Below are positions 6,922 to 16,020 of a DNA stretch of 64,000 bases, piece after piece (position 1 is the first letter of the stretch; every line of letters begins with the position of its first letter). A program made the position numbers and the translations under genes. Source of the DNA: Pirellulaceae bacterium (GTDB lineage: Bacteria; Planctomycetota; Planctomycetia; Pirellulales; Pirellulaceae). Location: assembly GCA_019636385.1 (NCBI GenBank), contig JAHBXT010000004.1:620001-684000 (forward strand), given 5' to 3'. Below the pieces are notes generated by a model. That model was not told where the DNA came from. It searched no databases and worked only from the letters and a program-made list of their open reading frames with translations.

Positions 6922-9204
6922 ATGCCTCTGCTCAATTATACGGGAAAAACCTGGCGCCTGAGATCGAGCCCATTCGTGCTTGCAACCGGCCGGACAATCA
7001 GCGCCAGAAGTTTGTGGGCTACCAAGGCTCCGCCGGTGCGCTTAGTTTACTGCCAACGCGTGTTGTTCAGCCTTGTATTGCTGGCTGTAGTCGGTGTAAC
7101 ACCACCGGCCCGATCCAATCCACCTGACGAACCTGCATCCCATCCATCGAACATGAAAAATCCATTTTTTGAAGCCAGTCAACTGCCTTTTGAGGCTCCC
7201 GATTTTACCACCATCAAGAGCGAACACTTTCTGCCGGCTTTTGAAGCTGGCATGACAGAGCAGCTTGACCAAGTGCAAAACATCGCAGAGAACCAGCAGC
7301 CGCCCACCTTTGCTAACACCATCGAACCGCTTGAACGAAGCGGTGAAATTCTGCGGCGGACGCAACGGGTGTTCTTCAACCTGTCTTCGTCTGACTCCAC
7401 GCCAGAGATACAAAAAATTCAAATTGCTGTGGCACCGCGGCTAGCGGCACACCGGGACAATATCTACTTGAATGGAAAACTGTTCCAGCGCGTCGATCAA
7501 TTGTACCAGCAACGGGACAAGTTGAATTTAGACGAGGAGCAGCAGCAACTGCTTAAAGAAACGCACCGTTCGTTTGTGCGGGCGGGTGCCAAATTGGATT
7601 CTCAACAACAGGCCCGTATACGTCAAATCAATGAAGTACTGTCCTCGGCCAGCACCGAATTTCAGAATAATTTGCTAGCCGTGACCGGCGAACGAGCCGT
7701 GCTGGTTGATGAACTTCAACACTTGGATGGACTGAGTGATGCTGAAATCGCTGCGGCTGCCAAGGCCGCCGCAGAAAAAGGTCACACGGGAAAGTATCTG
7801 CTGAGCATTACCAACACCACGCGACAGCCAGTACTGATTCAGCTCAAAGATCGCAGCATCCGACAGCGTGTCTGGCAAGCTTCCGCCTTCCGAGCGATTG
7901 GCGAGCATGGTGGCATTGATAATCGTGAACTGGTCATGCAGCTGGCTAAGCTTCGCGCCGAAAAGGCGGCGATCTTAGGTTATGACAGCCATGCGCACTA
8001 CGCGTTGGAAACGCAGATGGCCAAAACACCAGCTGCCGCTCAGAAGATGTTGCTAGACCTGGTACCGGATGTCGTGGCCCGTGTGCATCAGGAGGCGGCG
8101 GATATTCAAGCTGCCATGCTGGCCGACGGCATTTCCGATCAAATTCAACCCTGGGACTGGGAATACTACGCAGAAAAAGTTCGCCAGAGCCGCTTTGGCT
8201 TTGATGAATCGGAAGTCAAACAGTATTTGGAGCTGGACAGCGTTCTCAAAAATGGCGTGTTTTACACCATGAACCGCTTGTTTGGCGTGCGTTTCGAGGA
8301 ACGACACGATTTACCGGTATACCATCCCGACGTTCGCGTGTTTGATGTGATGGATGCTGACGGTAGTCAAATTGGCCTGTTTTACGCGGACTACTTTGCG
8401 CGGCCCAGCAAACGCGGCGGCGCCTGGATGAGCAGCTTCGTTGAACAATCCAAACTGCTAAATCAGAAGCCGGTTATCGTTAACGTAATGAACATACCCA
8501 AACCGGTAGATGGCAGCCCGGCGTTGATCAGCTTCGATCATGCAACGACCATGTTTCATGAACTAGGCCACGGTGTGCATGGACTGTTTTCTGATGTGCG
8601 TTACCCGACGCTGGCAGGTACCTCGGTTCCACGCGACTTTGTAGAATTTCCTTCAACGTTCCAGGAGGACTGGGCGATTCATCCTGAGGTCTTGGCTAAT
8701 TACGCCCGCCACTACCAGACCGGTGCTGTCATGCCGGCTGAATTGCTCAAGCAGGTCTTGGCCGCCGGCAAATTCAATCAAGGCTTTAACACTTTGGAGT
8801 ACTTGGCGGCAGCGCTGTTGGATTTGCGCTGGCACTCCCTGCGTGCCGAGCAGGTTCCCAGTGATGTTGAAGCTTTTGAAGCGAAGTCATTATCTGAGTT
8901 GGGCGTCGACTTGCCCATGGTGCCACCGCGATACAAGAGCGCCTACTTCGCTCACATCTGGCCCGGAGGATATTCGGCCAGTTACTACGCTTATCTGTGG
9001 AGTGAGATTCTGGCCGCTGATAGCTTTGCGGTTGTGCAAAGCCAGGGCGGACTTACAGCCACCAGTGGTCAGAAGTTTCGAGATACGGTTCTGTCGCGCG
9101 GCGGCAGTCGCGAGCCAGATCAACTGTACCGCGATTTTGTGGGCCGCGATCCGCAAGTGGATGGACTATTGATTCGCCGTGGACTGAAGGTTCCTGCAAA
9201 TTAG
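6922..9204 (+). CDS. M3 family metallopeptidase (oligopeptidase A / dipeptidyl carboxypeptidase type), exported
   Basis: The 760-residue zinc peptidase has the M3 active site 'FHELGHGVHG' (HELGH at residues 546-550) followed by the conserved 'VPRDFVEFPS', which supplies the third zinc ligand, and the late 'AYFAHIWPGGYSASYYAYLWSEI' substrate-binding segment. The start of the mature part, 'NPFFEASQLPFEAPDFTTIKS', resembles Dcp. A ~75-residue N-terminal extension contains a hydrophobic stretch ('VLFSLVLLAVVGVTPPARS') consistent with a signal peptide, though an unusually long basic region precedes it, so the start may be further inside. The ATG at 6922 has AGGA and GGA upstream. It probably cleaves short peptides in the periplasm. 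No operon partners. Confidence 0.93.
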   Translation: MPLLNYTGKTWRLRSSPFVLATGRTISARSLWATKAPPVRLVYCQRVLFSLVLLAVVGVTPPARSNPPDEPASHPSNMKNPFFEASQLPFEAPDFTTIKSEHFLPAFEAGMTEQLDQVQNIAENQQPPTFANTIEPLERSGEILRRTQRVFFNLSSSDSTPEIQKIQIAVAPRLAAHRDNIYLNGKLFQRVDQLYQQRDKLNLDEEQQQLLKETHRSFVRAGAKLDSQQQARIRQINEVLSSASTEFQNNLLAVTGERAVLVDELQHLDGLSDAEIAAAAKAAAEKGHTGKYLLSITNTTRQPVLIQLKDRSIRQRVWQASAFRAIGEHGGIDNRELVMQLAKLRAEKAAILGYDSHAHYALETQMAKTPAAAQKMLLDLVPDVVARVHQEAADIQAAMLADGISDQIQPWDWEYYAEKVRQSRFGFDESEVKQYLELDSVLKNGVFYTMNRLFGVRFEERHDLPVYHPDVRVFDVMDADGSQIGLFYADYFARPSKRGGAWMSSFVEQSKLLNQKPVIVNVMNIPKPVDGSPALISFDHATTMFHELGHGVHGLFSDVRYPTLAGTSVPRDFVEFPSTFQEDWAIHPEVLANYARHYQTGAVMPAELLKQVLAAGKFNQGFNTLEYLAAALLDLRWHSLRAEQVPSDVEAFEAKSLSELGVDLPMVPPRYKSAYFAHIWPGGYSASYYAYLWSEILAADSFAVVQSQGGLTATSGQKFRDTVLSRGGSREPDQLYRDFVGRDPQVDGLLIRRGLKVPAN

Positions 9205-9228
9205 CTGAGGCAATGCAATAGCAACTGC

Positions 9229-9330
9229 TGTGGAGCTAAGACAAACGGCGTACTGGTTAGAGATCGGGCATCGATGATTCCACCGTCTGGCGACGGTAGC
9301 TACCAAGTTGAGGCGCGCCTTAGCTCCACA
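9229..9330. repeat. 12-bp perfect inverted repeat flanking a REP-like half site
   Basis: TGTGGAGCTAAG (9229-9240) is the exact reverse complement of CTTAGCTCCACA (9319-9330). The right arm includes the last codons and stop of the small membrane protein gene at 9320; the left arm lies 25 bases after the M3 peptidase stop. The 78-bp interior contains the repeat half site at 9286-9303. It could form a long hairpin between convergent genes. Confidence 0.6.
9286..9303. repeat. REP-like 18-bp half site
   Basis: TCTGGCGACGGTAGCTAC is identical to the right arm of the 61-bp element at 29356-29416. No convincing left arm is present at the expected distance. Confidence 0.7.
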
Positions 9331-9616
9331 ATAGATACAACAACATCAACATGATGGCGATGATGATGGCGGTGTATCGCGCGACGGCAATCGAGGCCGG
9401 TGACGAAGCTGCGTCGCTCAAGTCGCCTGATTGGCGCTCTCCCACCAACCATGAATTGGGCATCCACCACAACCAGGCCGCCAGCACGCCAAAGACGCTG
9501 GCAAACGCCAATTGACCAATTTGGATATCGGTCCAGCCAAGCAAGGCCTGACTGGCAGTCCACTGCGCAATCAGTCGGCTGATAACTGTGACCCAGATTA
9601 GCTCACCGCCGCTCAT
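9320..9616 (-). CDS. Small two-helix membrane protein coupled to the SSS transporter
   Basis: The ATG at 9616 lies inside the 3' end of the symporter gene (14-base overlap), which signals translational coupling. The ~98-residue product begins 'MSGGELIWVTVISRL' and has hydrophobic segments around 'AFASVFGVLAAWLWW' and the C-terminal 'TAIIIAIMLMLLYLLW'. No known family is recognised. By position it may be an accessory subunit of the symporter, as small partner proteins occur next to some SSS transporters; this is inference. The frame is open further upstream, but that part overlaps the symporter gene. Confidence 0.7.
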   Translation of the reverse strand: MSGGELIWVTVISRLIAQWTASQALLGWTDIQIGQLAFASVFGVLAAWLWWMPNSWLVGERQSGDLSDAASSPASIAVARYTAIIIAIMLMLLYLLWS

Positions 9617-11150
9617 CTTCTTCAGCCTCTCTGTTTGCCCGCAGTTCGGCGTTTGACTCAGGCAAGTGCGGCAGCCAACACACAAGCCCTCGCAGTCGCT
9701 GTCGATCGTACGGTTTAGTCATCAAACTGACGACCATGGTGACTGCAATTGCGATCACAAACGACCACCAGGCAACCCATAGAAACAACAGTCCGTTGTA
9801 CCACAACGTCACAGATGATGACACGCCCAGCAACATGCCGGCCAGGCCACCCCACTGCGTTACGCGACTGGAAAGCATTCCCAACAACAGTAGCGCCAGC
9901 AGCGGACCTTGAAAGAAACTCAAGAAGGTTTGAAAGGCTTCAAACACCGAATTGAACTGCTGGCGGATGACGCTGGAACTCAATACGCCCAACGTCAGAA
10001 AGGCAACTACCAGTATGCGCCCCACCCACAGCGTCTCGCGATCGCCTGAATTGGGCCGAATCAATGGCCGATAGATGTCGGTCACGCACAGCGTGGAGGC
10101 CGAATTTACATACGAATCTAAATTCGACATGATGCCAGCGAAAAATGCGCCTAACACGATACCCAGCACGCCAGTTGGTAGAAGTTTGACGAGTTCTGGC
10201 AAAACGATTCCTGACTGCCATTGGTCACTACCCGGAGGACCGAGCCGATCGCTGAGCAGGGCTAACCCGATCAAACCGGGAACGACCAGCAGGAATGGAA
10301 ACACGATTTTGATAGCCGCGCACAGCAGATACGATGCGCGGGCCTCGGCCTGGCTGCGTGTGCCGAACGTGCGCTGCACAATAGCTTGATTGCCGATCCA
10401 GTACGCCGGACCAAGCACAAAGCCCAACCCTAACAGGACTGCCGGCCAAGGATAGTCCTTGTCGTCGGCCGGACGCAGTAACTGAAAATGGTGCTGTGTG
10501 TCGGGCAACTGGGCGACACGCTCGCGCAGTCCGCTCCAACCGCCAACTTCACCCAGCCCAATCGCGCAGATCATGATGGCGCCAATGATCAGCACAATGC
10601 AGGACACAAAATCGGTATACACAACGGCCTTCAAACCACCGATGCAGGTATACAGGCCCACCAACAACGCCGTGAGCAAAACTGCACCCATAAAGGGCAT
10701 GCCCAGTAGACTCTCAAACATGGTGCCCGCGCTGACAAAGATGACACCCAACGTACCGATCATGAACAGCGCCCAGACGATGGCAAAGCACAGCCGCACT
10801 GCTTGGTTGTAGCGCAATCCGAGGTATTCAGGAATCGTATACACACCTGCCATCCACAGCAGCGGCATGAACACGAACGCAGCAATCAAGACTGGAAAGA
10901 TACAGCCGATCAAATCGAAGTTGGTCATTACCAGCCCAAAGCGATATCCGTCGTCGGCTAGGCCCATCATATCCTTGGCACCGATGTCGGATACGACCAA
11001 CGACGTACCGACAGCCCACCACGGCAACGAACGTCCGCCCAGAAACAAATCCAATCCCGACTTCGCTCCTCGACCGACCCACACACCCAGCGCGGCAACG
11101 CTAATCAAATAGGTGCCGACAAACAGTAGATCGATAATGGAAAGCTGCAT
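9603..11150 (-). CDS. Sodium:solute symporter (SSS/SLC5 family)
   Basis: The 515-residue protein has about 13 transmembrane segments and the SSS N-terminal pattern: 'LFLGGRSLPWWAVGTSLVVSDIGAKDMMG' with the sodium-site region, then 'YTIPEYLGLRYN'. The middle carries 'FVLGPAYWIGNQAIVQRTFG' and 'GAFFAGIMSNLDSYVNSASTL', a conserved sodium-binding helix region. These features match SGLT-like transporters of sugars or similar small organics in planctomycetes. Substrate cannot be told from sequence. The first gene of a two-gene unit with the small membrane protein at 9320-9616. The start is ATG at 11150, directly before the first helix. Confidence 0.93.
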   Translation of the reverse strand: MQLSIIDLLFVGTYLISVAALGVWVGRGAKSGLDLFLGGRSLPWWAVGTSLVVSDIGAKDMMGLADDGYRFGLVMTNFDLIGCIFPVLIAAFVFMPLLWMAGVYTIPEYLGLRYNQAVRLCFAIVWALFMIGTLGVIFVSAGTMFESLLGMPFMGAVLLTALLVGLYTCIGGLKAVVYTDFVSCIVLIIGAIMICAIGLGEVGGWSGLRERVAQLPDTQHHFQLLRPADDKDYPWPAVLLGLGFVLGPAYWIGNQAIVQRTFGTRSQAEARASYLLCAAIKIVFPFLLVVPGLIGLALLSDRLGPPGSDQWQSGIVLPELVKLLPTGVLGIVLGAFFAGIMSNLDSYVNSASTLCVTDIYRPLIRPNSGDRETLWVGRILVVAFLTLGVLSSSVIRQQFNSVFEAFQTFLSFFQGPLLALLLLGMLSSRVTQWGGLAGMLLGVSSSVTLWYNGLLFLWVAWWSFVIAIAVTMVVSLMTKPYDRQRLRGLVCWLPHLPESNAELRANREAEEDERR

Positions 11151-11178
11151 GATTACCTCGTAGGCCAGCGGCGTATGG

Positions 11179-11239
11179 GTAGCGACCAGCGCCAGACGTT
11201 CCGTGAACTGGCGTTTCGCCGTCTGGCGACGCTGGCTAG
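11179..11239. repeat. 61-bp REP/BIME-like inverted element (copy 1)
   Basis: Left arm GTAGCGACCAGCGCCAGA (11179-11196) and right arm TCTGGCGACGCTGGCTAG (11222-11239) are imperfect inverted repeats (14 of 18) separated by 25 bases. Total length is the same 61 bases as the copies at 18076 and 29356. Located upstream of the symporter gene. Confidence 0.75.
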
Positions 11240-11312
11240 TGGTGTATTCTTGCTTGGCCGCTCGCCTCAGTTCGTTACCGTTCGACTCTTGGTCGTTACC
11301 GCCTGACCCTGG

Positions 11313-11352
11313 GCCTGTCGGAGTCGGGTTATTGTGACTGGCACCGACAGGC
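11313..11352. other. Inverted repeat in the intergenic region upstream of the HD gene
   Basis: GCCTGTCGG (11313-11321) and CCGACAGGC (11344-11352) form a perfect 9-bp inverted repeat with a 22-base loop, about 90 bases upstream of the HD gene start. It could be a hairpin in the leader or an operator; function unknown. Confidence 0.4.
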
Positions 11353-11440
11353 TTGACAATCCTGCCTACGCTGCGCTAATCCCCTGGCCAATCAAACGCA
11401 ACAGAATGTTGTTATTCGCTCAACTAGGAAACGTGCCGTC

Positions 11441-12154
11441 ATGACATGGAATGAAGTTTGGGAAGCGCAAATCGCAGACTGGGTTCAGCAGCAAATGACT
11501 GGTGCTGATGCCGCGCACGGCTTGGACCATGTGCGACGCGTGGTCGTCAACGCTCGGATGATTGCTGTACAGGAAGGTGCCATATTGTCGGTCGTTCTTC
11601 CTGCCGCCTGGCTACACGATTGTGTGATTGTCGCTAAGAATTCGTCGCTACGAGGACAAGCTTCGCGATTGGCTGCCGAGCGTGCTGGCCAGTATTTGCG
11701 GTCGATCAACTATCCGACGAATTTGATCGATGCTATCGCTCACTGCATCCAGGCTCACAGCTTTTCGGCAGGAATAACGTGCGAGACGTTAGAAGCGCAA
11801 ATCGTACAAGATGCCGACCGTCTGGAAGCCCTAGGTGCAATTGGCATCGCCCGCTGCTTGATGACCGGAGGAGCCTTGCGGCAACAGTTGTATGATCCGC
11901 AATCACCGTTTCCGGTCAATCGAGCGGCTGCCGATGATGTTTATTCGATCGATCACTTCTTCGTCAAGTTGTTTCGCTTGCCCAGCACTATGCACACGGC
12001 GACTGGGCGTCAATTGGCTGGCCGACGATCGGCCTTCATGATCGAATTCTTGCGTCAGCTAGCATCAGAAATCGCTGCCGATCCACAGCAGCTTGAATGG
12101 GCCCTGCGCAATGCGACTTTGCCAAACCAGTCAGGCCAGGCAGGGGGTCAATGA
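11441..12154 (+). CDS. HD domain phosphohydrolase
   Basis: The 237-residue protein has the HD metal-binding signature in order: 'HGLDHVRRV' (first His), 'AAWLHDCV' (His-Asp), 'IQAHSFS', and 'VQDADRLEALGAIGIAR' (last Asp). This arrangement resembles the YedJ/YpgQ group of small HD phosphatases that act on nucleotides or related phosphate esters. Length fits that group. It begins at ATG 11441 after a ~290-base region and is apparently a single-gene transcript ended by the hairpin at 12169-12198. The physiological substrate is unknown. Confidence 0.9.
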   Translation: MTWNEVWEAQIADWVQQQMTGADAAHGLDHVRRVVVNARMIAVQEGAILSVVLPAAWLHDCVIVAKNSSLRGQASRLAAERAGQYLRSINYPTNLIDAIAHCIQAHSFSAGITCETLEAQIVQDADRLEALGAIGIARCLMTGGALRQQLYDPQSPFPVNRAAADDVYSIDHFFVKLFRLPSTMHTATGRQLAGRRSAFMIEFLRQLASEIAADPQQLEWALRNATLPNQSGQAGGQ

Positions 12155-12168
12155 CAGCACCCTACAGA

Positions 12169-12198
12169 AAAACCCGGTTGCTTGAACAACCGGGTTTT
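12169..12198. terminator. Strong bidirectional intrinsic terminator
   Basis: A perfect 12-bp stem, AAAACCCGGTTG (12169-12180) and CAACCGGGTTTT (12187-12198), has the loop CTTGAA. A-rich and T-rich flanks on the two sides let it serve both the HD gene (+) and the RRM gene (-), which converge here. Confidence 0.9.
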
Positions 12199-12248
12199 AG
12201 CTTGAACAGACTTAGCGCCAGTCCGACCGATATTGCGGGCTGAGGTAC

Positions 12249-12560
12249 CTACCAGCGACCGCGGCCACCACCGCCTCCGCCGCCTCCGCCACCGCCGCCG
12301 CCTCCGCCGCGACGATCTTCACGCGGACGAGCTTCATTGACGGTGACTGATCGGCCAGCGATATTTCTAAGGTTAACGCCTTCAATGGCATCACGACCTT
12401 CTTTGGCATCTCGCATTTCGACAAACGCGAAGCCTCGCGAACGCCCTGTCTCGCGATCCTTGACGATGCTTACAGACTTGACTTGTCCGTACTCGGCAAA
12501 CGCAGATTCCAAATCGGCTTCAGTTGCCTGAAAGCTCAGATTACCCACATAAATGTTCAT
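12249..12560 (-). CDS. RRM RNA-binding protein with polyglycine tail
   Basis: From ATG 12560, preceded by AGGAG at a good distance, the ~103-residue protein is a single RNA recognition motif: RNP2 'IYVGNL' at residues 3-8 and RNP1 'RGFAFVEM' about 40 residues later, followed by 'RSVTVNEARPRE' and a tail of 15 consecutive glycines ending Arg-Gly-Arg-Trp. This is the architecture of cyanobacterial and planctomycete cold-inducible Rbp proteins and of eukaryotic glycine-rich RNA-binding proteins. A long upstream region (400 bases) may hold a regulated leader. The glycine tract is encoded by a GC-rich trinucleotide run that could slip during replication. RNA targets are unknown. Confidence 0.95.
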   Translation of the reverse strand: MNIYVGNLSFQATEADLESAFAEYGQVKSVSIVKDRETGRSRGFAFVEMRDAKEGRDAIEGVNLRNIAGRSVTVNEARPREDRRGGGGGGGGGGGGGGGRGRW

Positions 12561-12961
12561 ACCAAAATCTCCTCGTAGTGAAACGAAATTGCCTGAAACT
12601 GCATCAGGCACAAACAGGAGATCGTACAGAAGAGCTTGAGCAACAATCACACTCAGTTTTGGTGAGTGAGAAGCATCACGTTCCAGCCGTAGGCACTAGA
12701 ACAACCGAACAGGATCCGAAATCAGAGGAACTATACAAGCTCAGCCCAGAAGGAAATCCAACTCAATCGTCATAACTACTTGAACGAAACCGCTTTTAGC
12801 AAACATCCTCAGCGAATCTACCTGAACGCCATCCGAACTAATTCAACATCTGCTTAGCCCGTGCGTCAGTGGAAGTTTACAGCAACGTCGTTCGCCAGTC
12901 CAGATAACTTGCGCTGTCATTTGCTCGGAATTACCAAATTTGGTCCAGTTGGGCGGCCTAG
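12561..12961. other. 400-base intergenic region upstream of the RRM gene
   Basis: No gene is supported here on either strand. It probably contains the promoter and a long leader of the RRM gene. A perfect 12-bp palindrome, ACCAAATTTGGT at 12933-12944, lies just beyond the cinA stop and could be a small hairpin or operator. It is relatively AT-rich compared with its surroundings. Confidence 0.4.
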
Positions 12962-14221
12962 TCAACTTAGGTCTTTAGCTCCAATTTTAAGTAATTGCCG
13001 CCGCAAATAATCCAGCGCAGCCTGAGAGGCACGCCAGCGGATCAAGTTCCGATCACCCGGCAGCCGCAGCCGCAGTGATTTGGTTTGTCGAGCATCGCTA
13101 TAACCAACAAATACCGTTCCCACCGGCTTCTCCGGACTTCCTCCACCCGGTCCGGCCACGCCGGTGGTAGAGATTGCGAAATCCGTGCCAGCTCGCTCGC
13201 GGAGGCCACAGGCCATCGCTTCGGCCACCTCGGCCGATACGGCCCCCTGAGCTTCAATTAGTTCGCCGGGTACTCCCAGTAACCGAGTCTTAACGGCATT
13301 GTGATAGGCGACCACGGCCTGAATAAAGTAGGCCGATGATCCCGGAATATCGGTCAATCGCTGAGCTACCAGGCCGCCGGTACAGCTTTCGGCCACCGCT
13401 ACCGTCTTGCCCGCATCGCTCAACAACTTACCCACTACCTCTTCCATCGTTTCGCCGTTCAGGGCAAAAAGGGCGATGCCCAGCTTGTCGGCAATTCGCG
13501 TGGCCAGTTCGTCGTTCAGCCGGTCGGCTTCGGTCTGGGTAGGTCCCTGCGCCGTCAATTGCACCTCCACTTCGGTTTTATTGAACAGCGTGGCCGTCTT
13601 CGGGTTTTGATACTGCGTGTAGATTGGTGCAATCAGCTCGTCCAGAAAGGACTCGCCCATACCCGATACTCGCAACACCTTGCGACGCACACTGACCTGG
13701 CCAGCGCGTTGTCTCAGTCGTGGTAACACTTGCGCCTCGAACATGGGCTGCATCTCCTTGGGCGGTCCGGGCAGAATGAATAGGTCGCACTGGCCGGTAC
13801 GGATCCATTGACCTGGTGCCGTTCCGTTAGCATTGATCAGCACTTCAGCTTGTTCGATAACCAGCGCCTGCACGCGATTCTTTTCGGGCATGTCATATCC
13901 CAGGTGAACAAATCGCTGGCGAATCGCTTCCAGCAACTCCTGGTGATAGACTAGCTCTCGTCCCAGGGCTGCCGCCGCGCACTGTCGAGTCAAATCATCT
14001 TCCGTTGGCCCCAGACCACCGGTAGTGATGACCACCTGGGACCTGGCGATGGCTTGAGCGATGCTGGCTTGCAGAGACGGTACGTCGTCACCCACGATTG
14101 TTTTGAGCCGAACTTCGATGCCGATTTCGTTCAGTCGCTCGGTTAGCCACAGACTGTTGGTGTCAATTCTCGTGGGTGTCAGCAGTTCGGAGCCAATGGC
14201 GATAATTTCAGCGGTGATCAT
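12962..14221 (-). CDS. cinA: CinA-like protein with C-terminal NMN deamidase domain
   Basis: The 419-residue protein starts at ATG 14221 with 'MITAEIIAIGSELL', the usual start of the molybdopterin-binding-like (COG1058) domain; a TTG nine codons upstream is less likely. The N-terminal domain shows 'TGGLGPTEDDLT' and 'LPGPPKEM', motifs of the MoaB/MogA fold and of the ADP-ribose pyrophosphatase activity described for CinA. The C-terminal domain (about residue 260 on) has 'VAVAESCTGGLVAQRLTDIPGSS' and 'TGVAGPGGGSPEKPVGTV', the nicotinamide mononucleotide deamidase region used in pyridine nucleotide recycling. Full length and intact. The downstream RRM gene is 400 bases away, so it is likely transcribed alone. 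Confidence 0.96.
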   Translation of the reverse strand: MITAEIIAIGSELLTPTRIDTNSLWLTERLNEIGIEVRLKTIVGDDVPSLQASIAQAIARSQVVITTGGLGPTEDDLTRQCAAAALGRELVYHQELLEAIRQRFVHLGYDMPEKNRVQALVIEQAEVLINANGTAPGQWIRTGQCDLFILPGPPKEMQPMFEAQVLPRLRQRAGQVSVRRKVLRVSGMGESFLDELIAPIYTQYQNPKTATLFNKTEVEVQLTAQGPTQTEADRLNDELATRIADKLGIALFALNGETMEEVVGKLLSDAGKTVAVAESCTGGLVAQRLTDIPGSSAYFIQAVVAYHNAVKTRLLGVPGELIEAQGAVSAEVAEAMACGLRERAGTDFAISTTGVAGPGGGSPEKPVGTVFVGYSDARQTKSLRLRLPGDRNLIRWRASQAALDYLRRQLLKIGAKDLS

Positions 14222-14400
14222 GAGGGCAACCGTATCCGTCGGAGGCAAACTGGAAAGTGGCGCGTATAATGTTAGCCAGTTACTACAGGGTGCCTACGGT
14301 CATGACCACGCCGGCTCGAAAAAGCCTCGCAGTCGCTACGCCACTGGGAACTGGCGAGTCGTGGCGATCAAGATAATACCTGGCTTAGCCGACTTGGCAG

Positions 14401-15846
14401 CTAATTGGCTGATATATTCGCTGTCGGCATGGACGCGTTCATAGATTGTCGCCACTGTACCAGTCGCGCATGTAGATCGCTGGTAATCTCTGACTGCTCC
14501 TTGGCCAAATTGTGCGACTCGCCTATGTCCTGTTCGAGATCGTACAGTTCCAAGCGACGATCCTCCAGGAACTCCAGCAGCTTCCAGCGTCCGCTTTGGA
14601 TCAGGCTAACTGGCGTAGTGCGCCACGAGTTCTTTCCCGCCCCCAAGTAGCCCGGAAAATGCTGATAGATCGCCTCGCGCGCCAGCTTGGCATGCGGATT
14701 TCGCAGCAGCGCCGCGAGACTCTCTCCGTCCAAGGATTGTTGCGGCCTGGGTGCACCAGAGACTTCCAGCAATGTGGGAAACATGTCCACGTGAATGGTC
14801 GGTTCATTACATGCCGACCCCGGTACCGTCACGCCGGGCCAGCGGACAATCAATGGAACTCGAGTTCCCCCTTCATACAAGCTGCCTTTGCCGCTCCTGA
14901 GTGGATGGTTGTCAGTCACGTCTCCCGATTCTTTAATGCCTTCGCGCACATAACCACCGACGCCGCCGTTGTCGCTGGTAAAAATCAGCAGCGTCTTATC
15001 GGACAAATTCAATTGGTCAAGGGTGTGCATGATTCGCCCTACGCTCTCATCAACAGAATAGATCATGGCTGCGTAAGTTGAATTGTTATGCCCGCCGTCT
15101 GACGGCTTGCCGGCAAACCGCTGAACTGTTTCCGGCTTGGCCTCGTGGGGGGAATGCACACCAAAGTGTGGTAAATACAAGAAGAACGGCTGATCCTGAT
15201 GCCGAGTGATGAAGTCCACCGCTCGATCGGTCAGGAAATCTGCCAAGTACTGCCCGGACGGATAGGTGACCCGGGGATTGGTCCGAAAGTTGAAATGCTG
15301 TCCAGCGCTAACGATGGCCTCGTCGAAGCCGCGCTGGCTGGGATGATAAGCCCCCTTATCGCCAATATGCCATTTACCAAACATCCCCGTGGCATAACCA
15401 GCGCGCTTGAGCTGTGCGGCGATTGTGTCTCGATCCAACGGCAGTTCCGTCAGATTATCGACAGGCCGCAACGGCCGGCTGCGCCAGTTAAAGCGGTCGA
15501 TGTTGCCAACAGTATAAACGCCGGTGCGAGCCGGATACTGACCGCTCATAAGCGCCGCCCGCGTGGGTGTACAATTTTGGCAGTGATGGTGATTCAGTAG
15601 CTTCATTCCTTGGTCAGCCAGACGATCGATATTGGGCGTCTCGTAGTACCGGCTGCCAAAGCAGCCCAAATCGGTATACCCTAAATCATCAGCCATGATA
15701 AAGATGATGTTGGTAGCTGCTGGCCGAGTGTTAGACTGTACATCGGCCCAGGTGCTCTGCGTGGTCCACAGCGCACAACACGCGATGGCTGCTAACCAGC
15801 CCTGGGGCCAGTAACTCAAGCGAGCATTGTTGAGGATCATGGTCAT
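14401..15846 (-). CDS. Secreted type I sulfatase
   Basis: The 481-residue protein has a signal peptide ending near 'ALWTTQSTWADVQ', then the sulfatase N-terminus 'IIFIMADDLGYTDLGCFG' with metal-binding Asp53-Asp54. The catalytic formylglycine site is 'NCTPTRAALMSGQYPARTG' (Cys92-X-Pro-X-Arg), followed by 'GMFGKWHIGD' and 'LLIFTSDNGGVGG', which supply further metal and sulfate contacts. This is the S1 (arylsulfatase) family that planctomycetes hold in large numbers for desulfating algal or other polysaccharides. It requires a formylglycine-generating enzyme or anSME encoded elsewhere. The preceding divergent MFS gene could be functionally linked, but this is not shown. Confidence 0.95.
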   Translation of the reverse strand: MTMILNNARLSYWPQGWLAAIACCALWTTQSTWADVQSNTRPAATNIIFIMADDLGYTDLGCFGSRYYETPNIDRLADQGMKLLNHHHCQNCTPTRAALMSGQYPARTGVYTVGNIDRFNWRSRPLRPVDNLTELPLDRDTIAAQLKRAGYATGMFGKWHIGDKGAYHPSQRGFDEAIVSAGQHFNFRTNPRVTYPSGQYLADFLTDRAVDFITRHQDQPFFLYLPHFGVHSPHEAKPETVQRFAGKPSDGGHNNSTYAAMIYSVDESVGRIMHTLDQLNLSDKTLLIFTSDNGGVGGYVREGIKESGDVTDNHPLRSGKGSLYEGGTRVPLIVRWPGVTVPGSACNEPTIHVDMFPTLLEVSGAPRPQQSLDGESLAALLRNPHAKLAREAIYQHFPGYLGAGKNSWRTTPVSLIQSGRWKLLEFLEDRRLELYDLEQDIGESHNLAKEQSEITSDLHARLVQWRQSMNASMPTANISAN

Positions 15847-16020
15847 GATGGGGCCAGTCTAAATTAAGGTCAAACAAACGTTGCGCCAACAATCCACACA
15901 CACTATCGAACTTAGTGATTTACTGTAACACGCCAGCCGCCTTCGGGCCATGCTGTGACTGAGATAAAATTCTTCAACCACGGCAATTGATCGGTTTCAT
16001 GTGCACGAAGTCTGCCAACA

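Noticed and set aside
9243..9260. Left arm for the half site at 9286
   Set aside because: Sequence at the expected distance does not resemble the arm consensus.
12524..12775. An 83-codon + strand frame upstream and antisense to the RRM gene
   Set aside because: Codon content is random-looking and it overlaps the RRM start; no motif or ribosome site.
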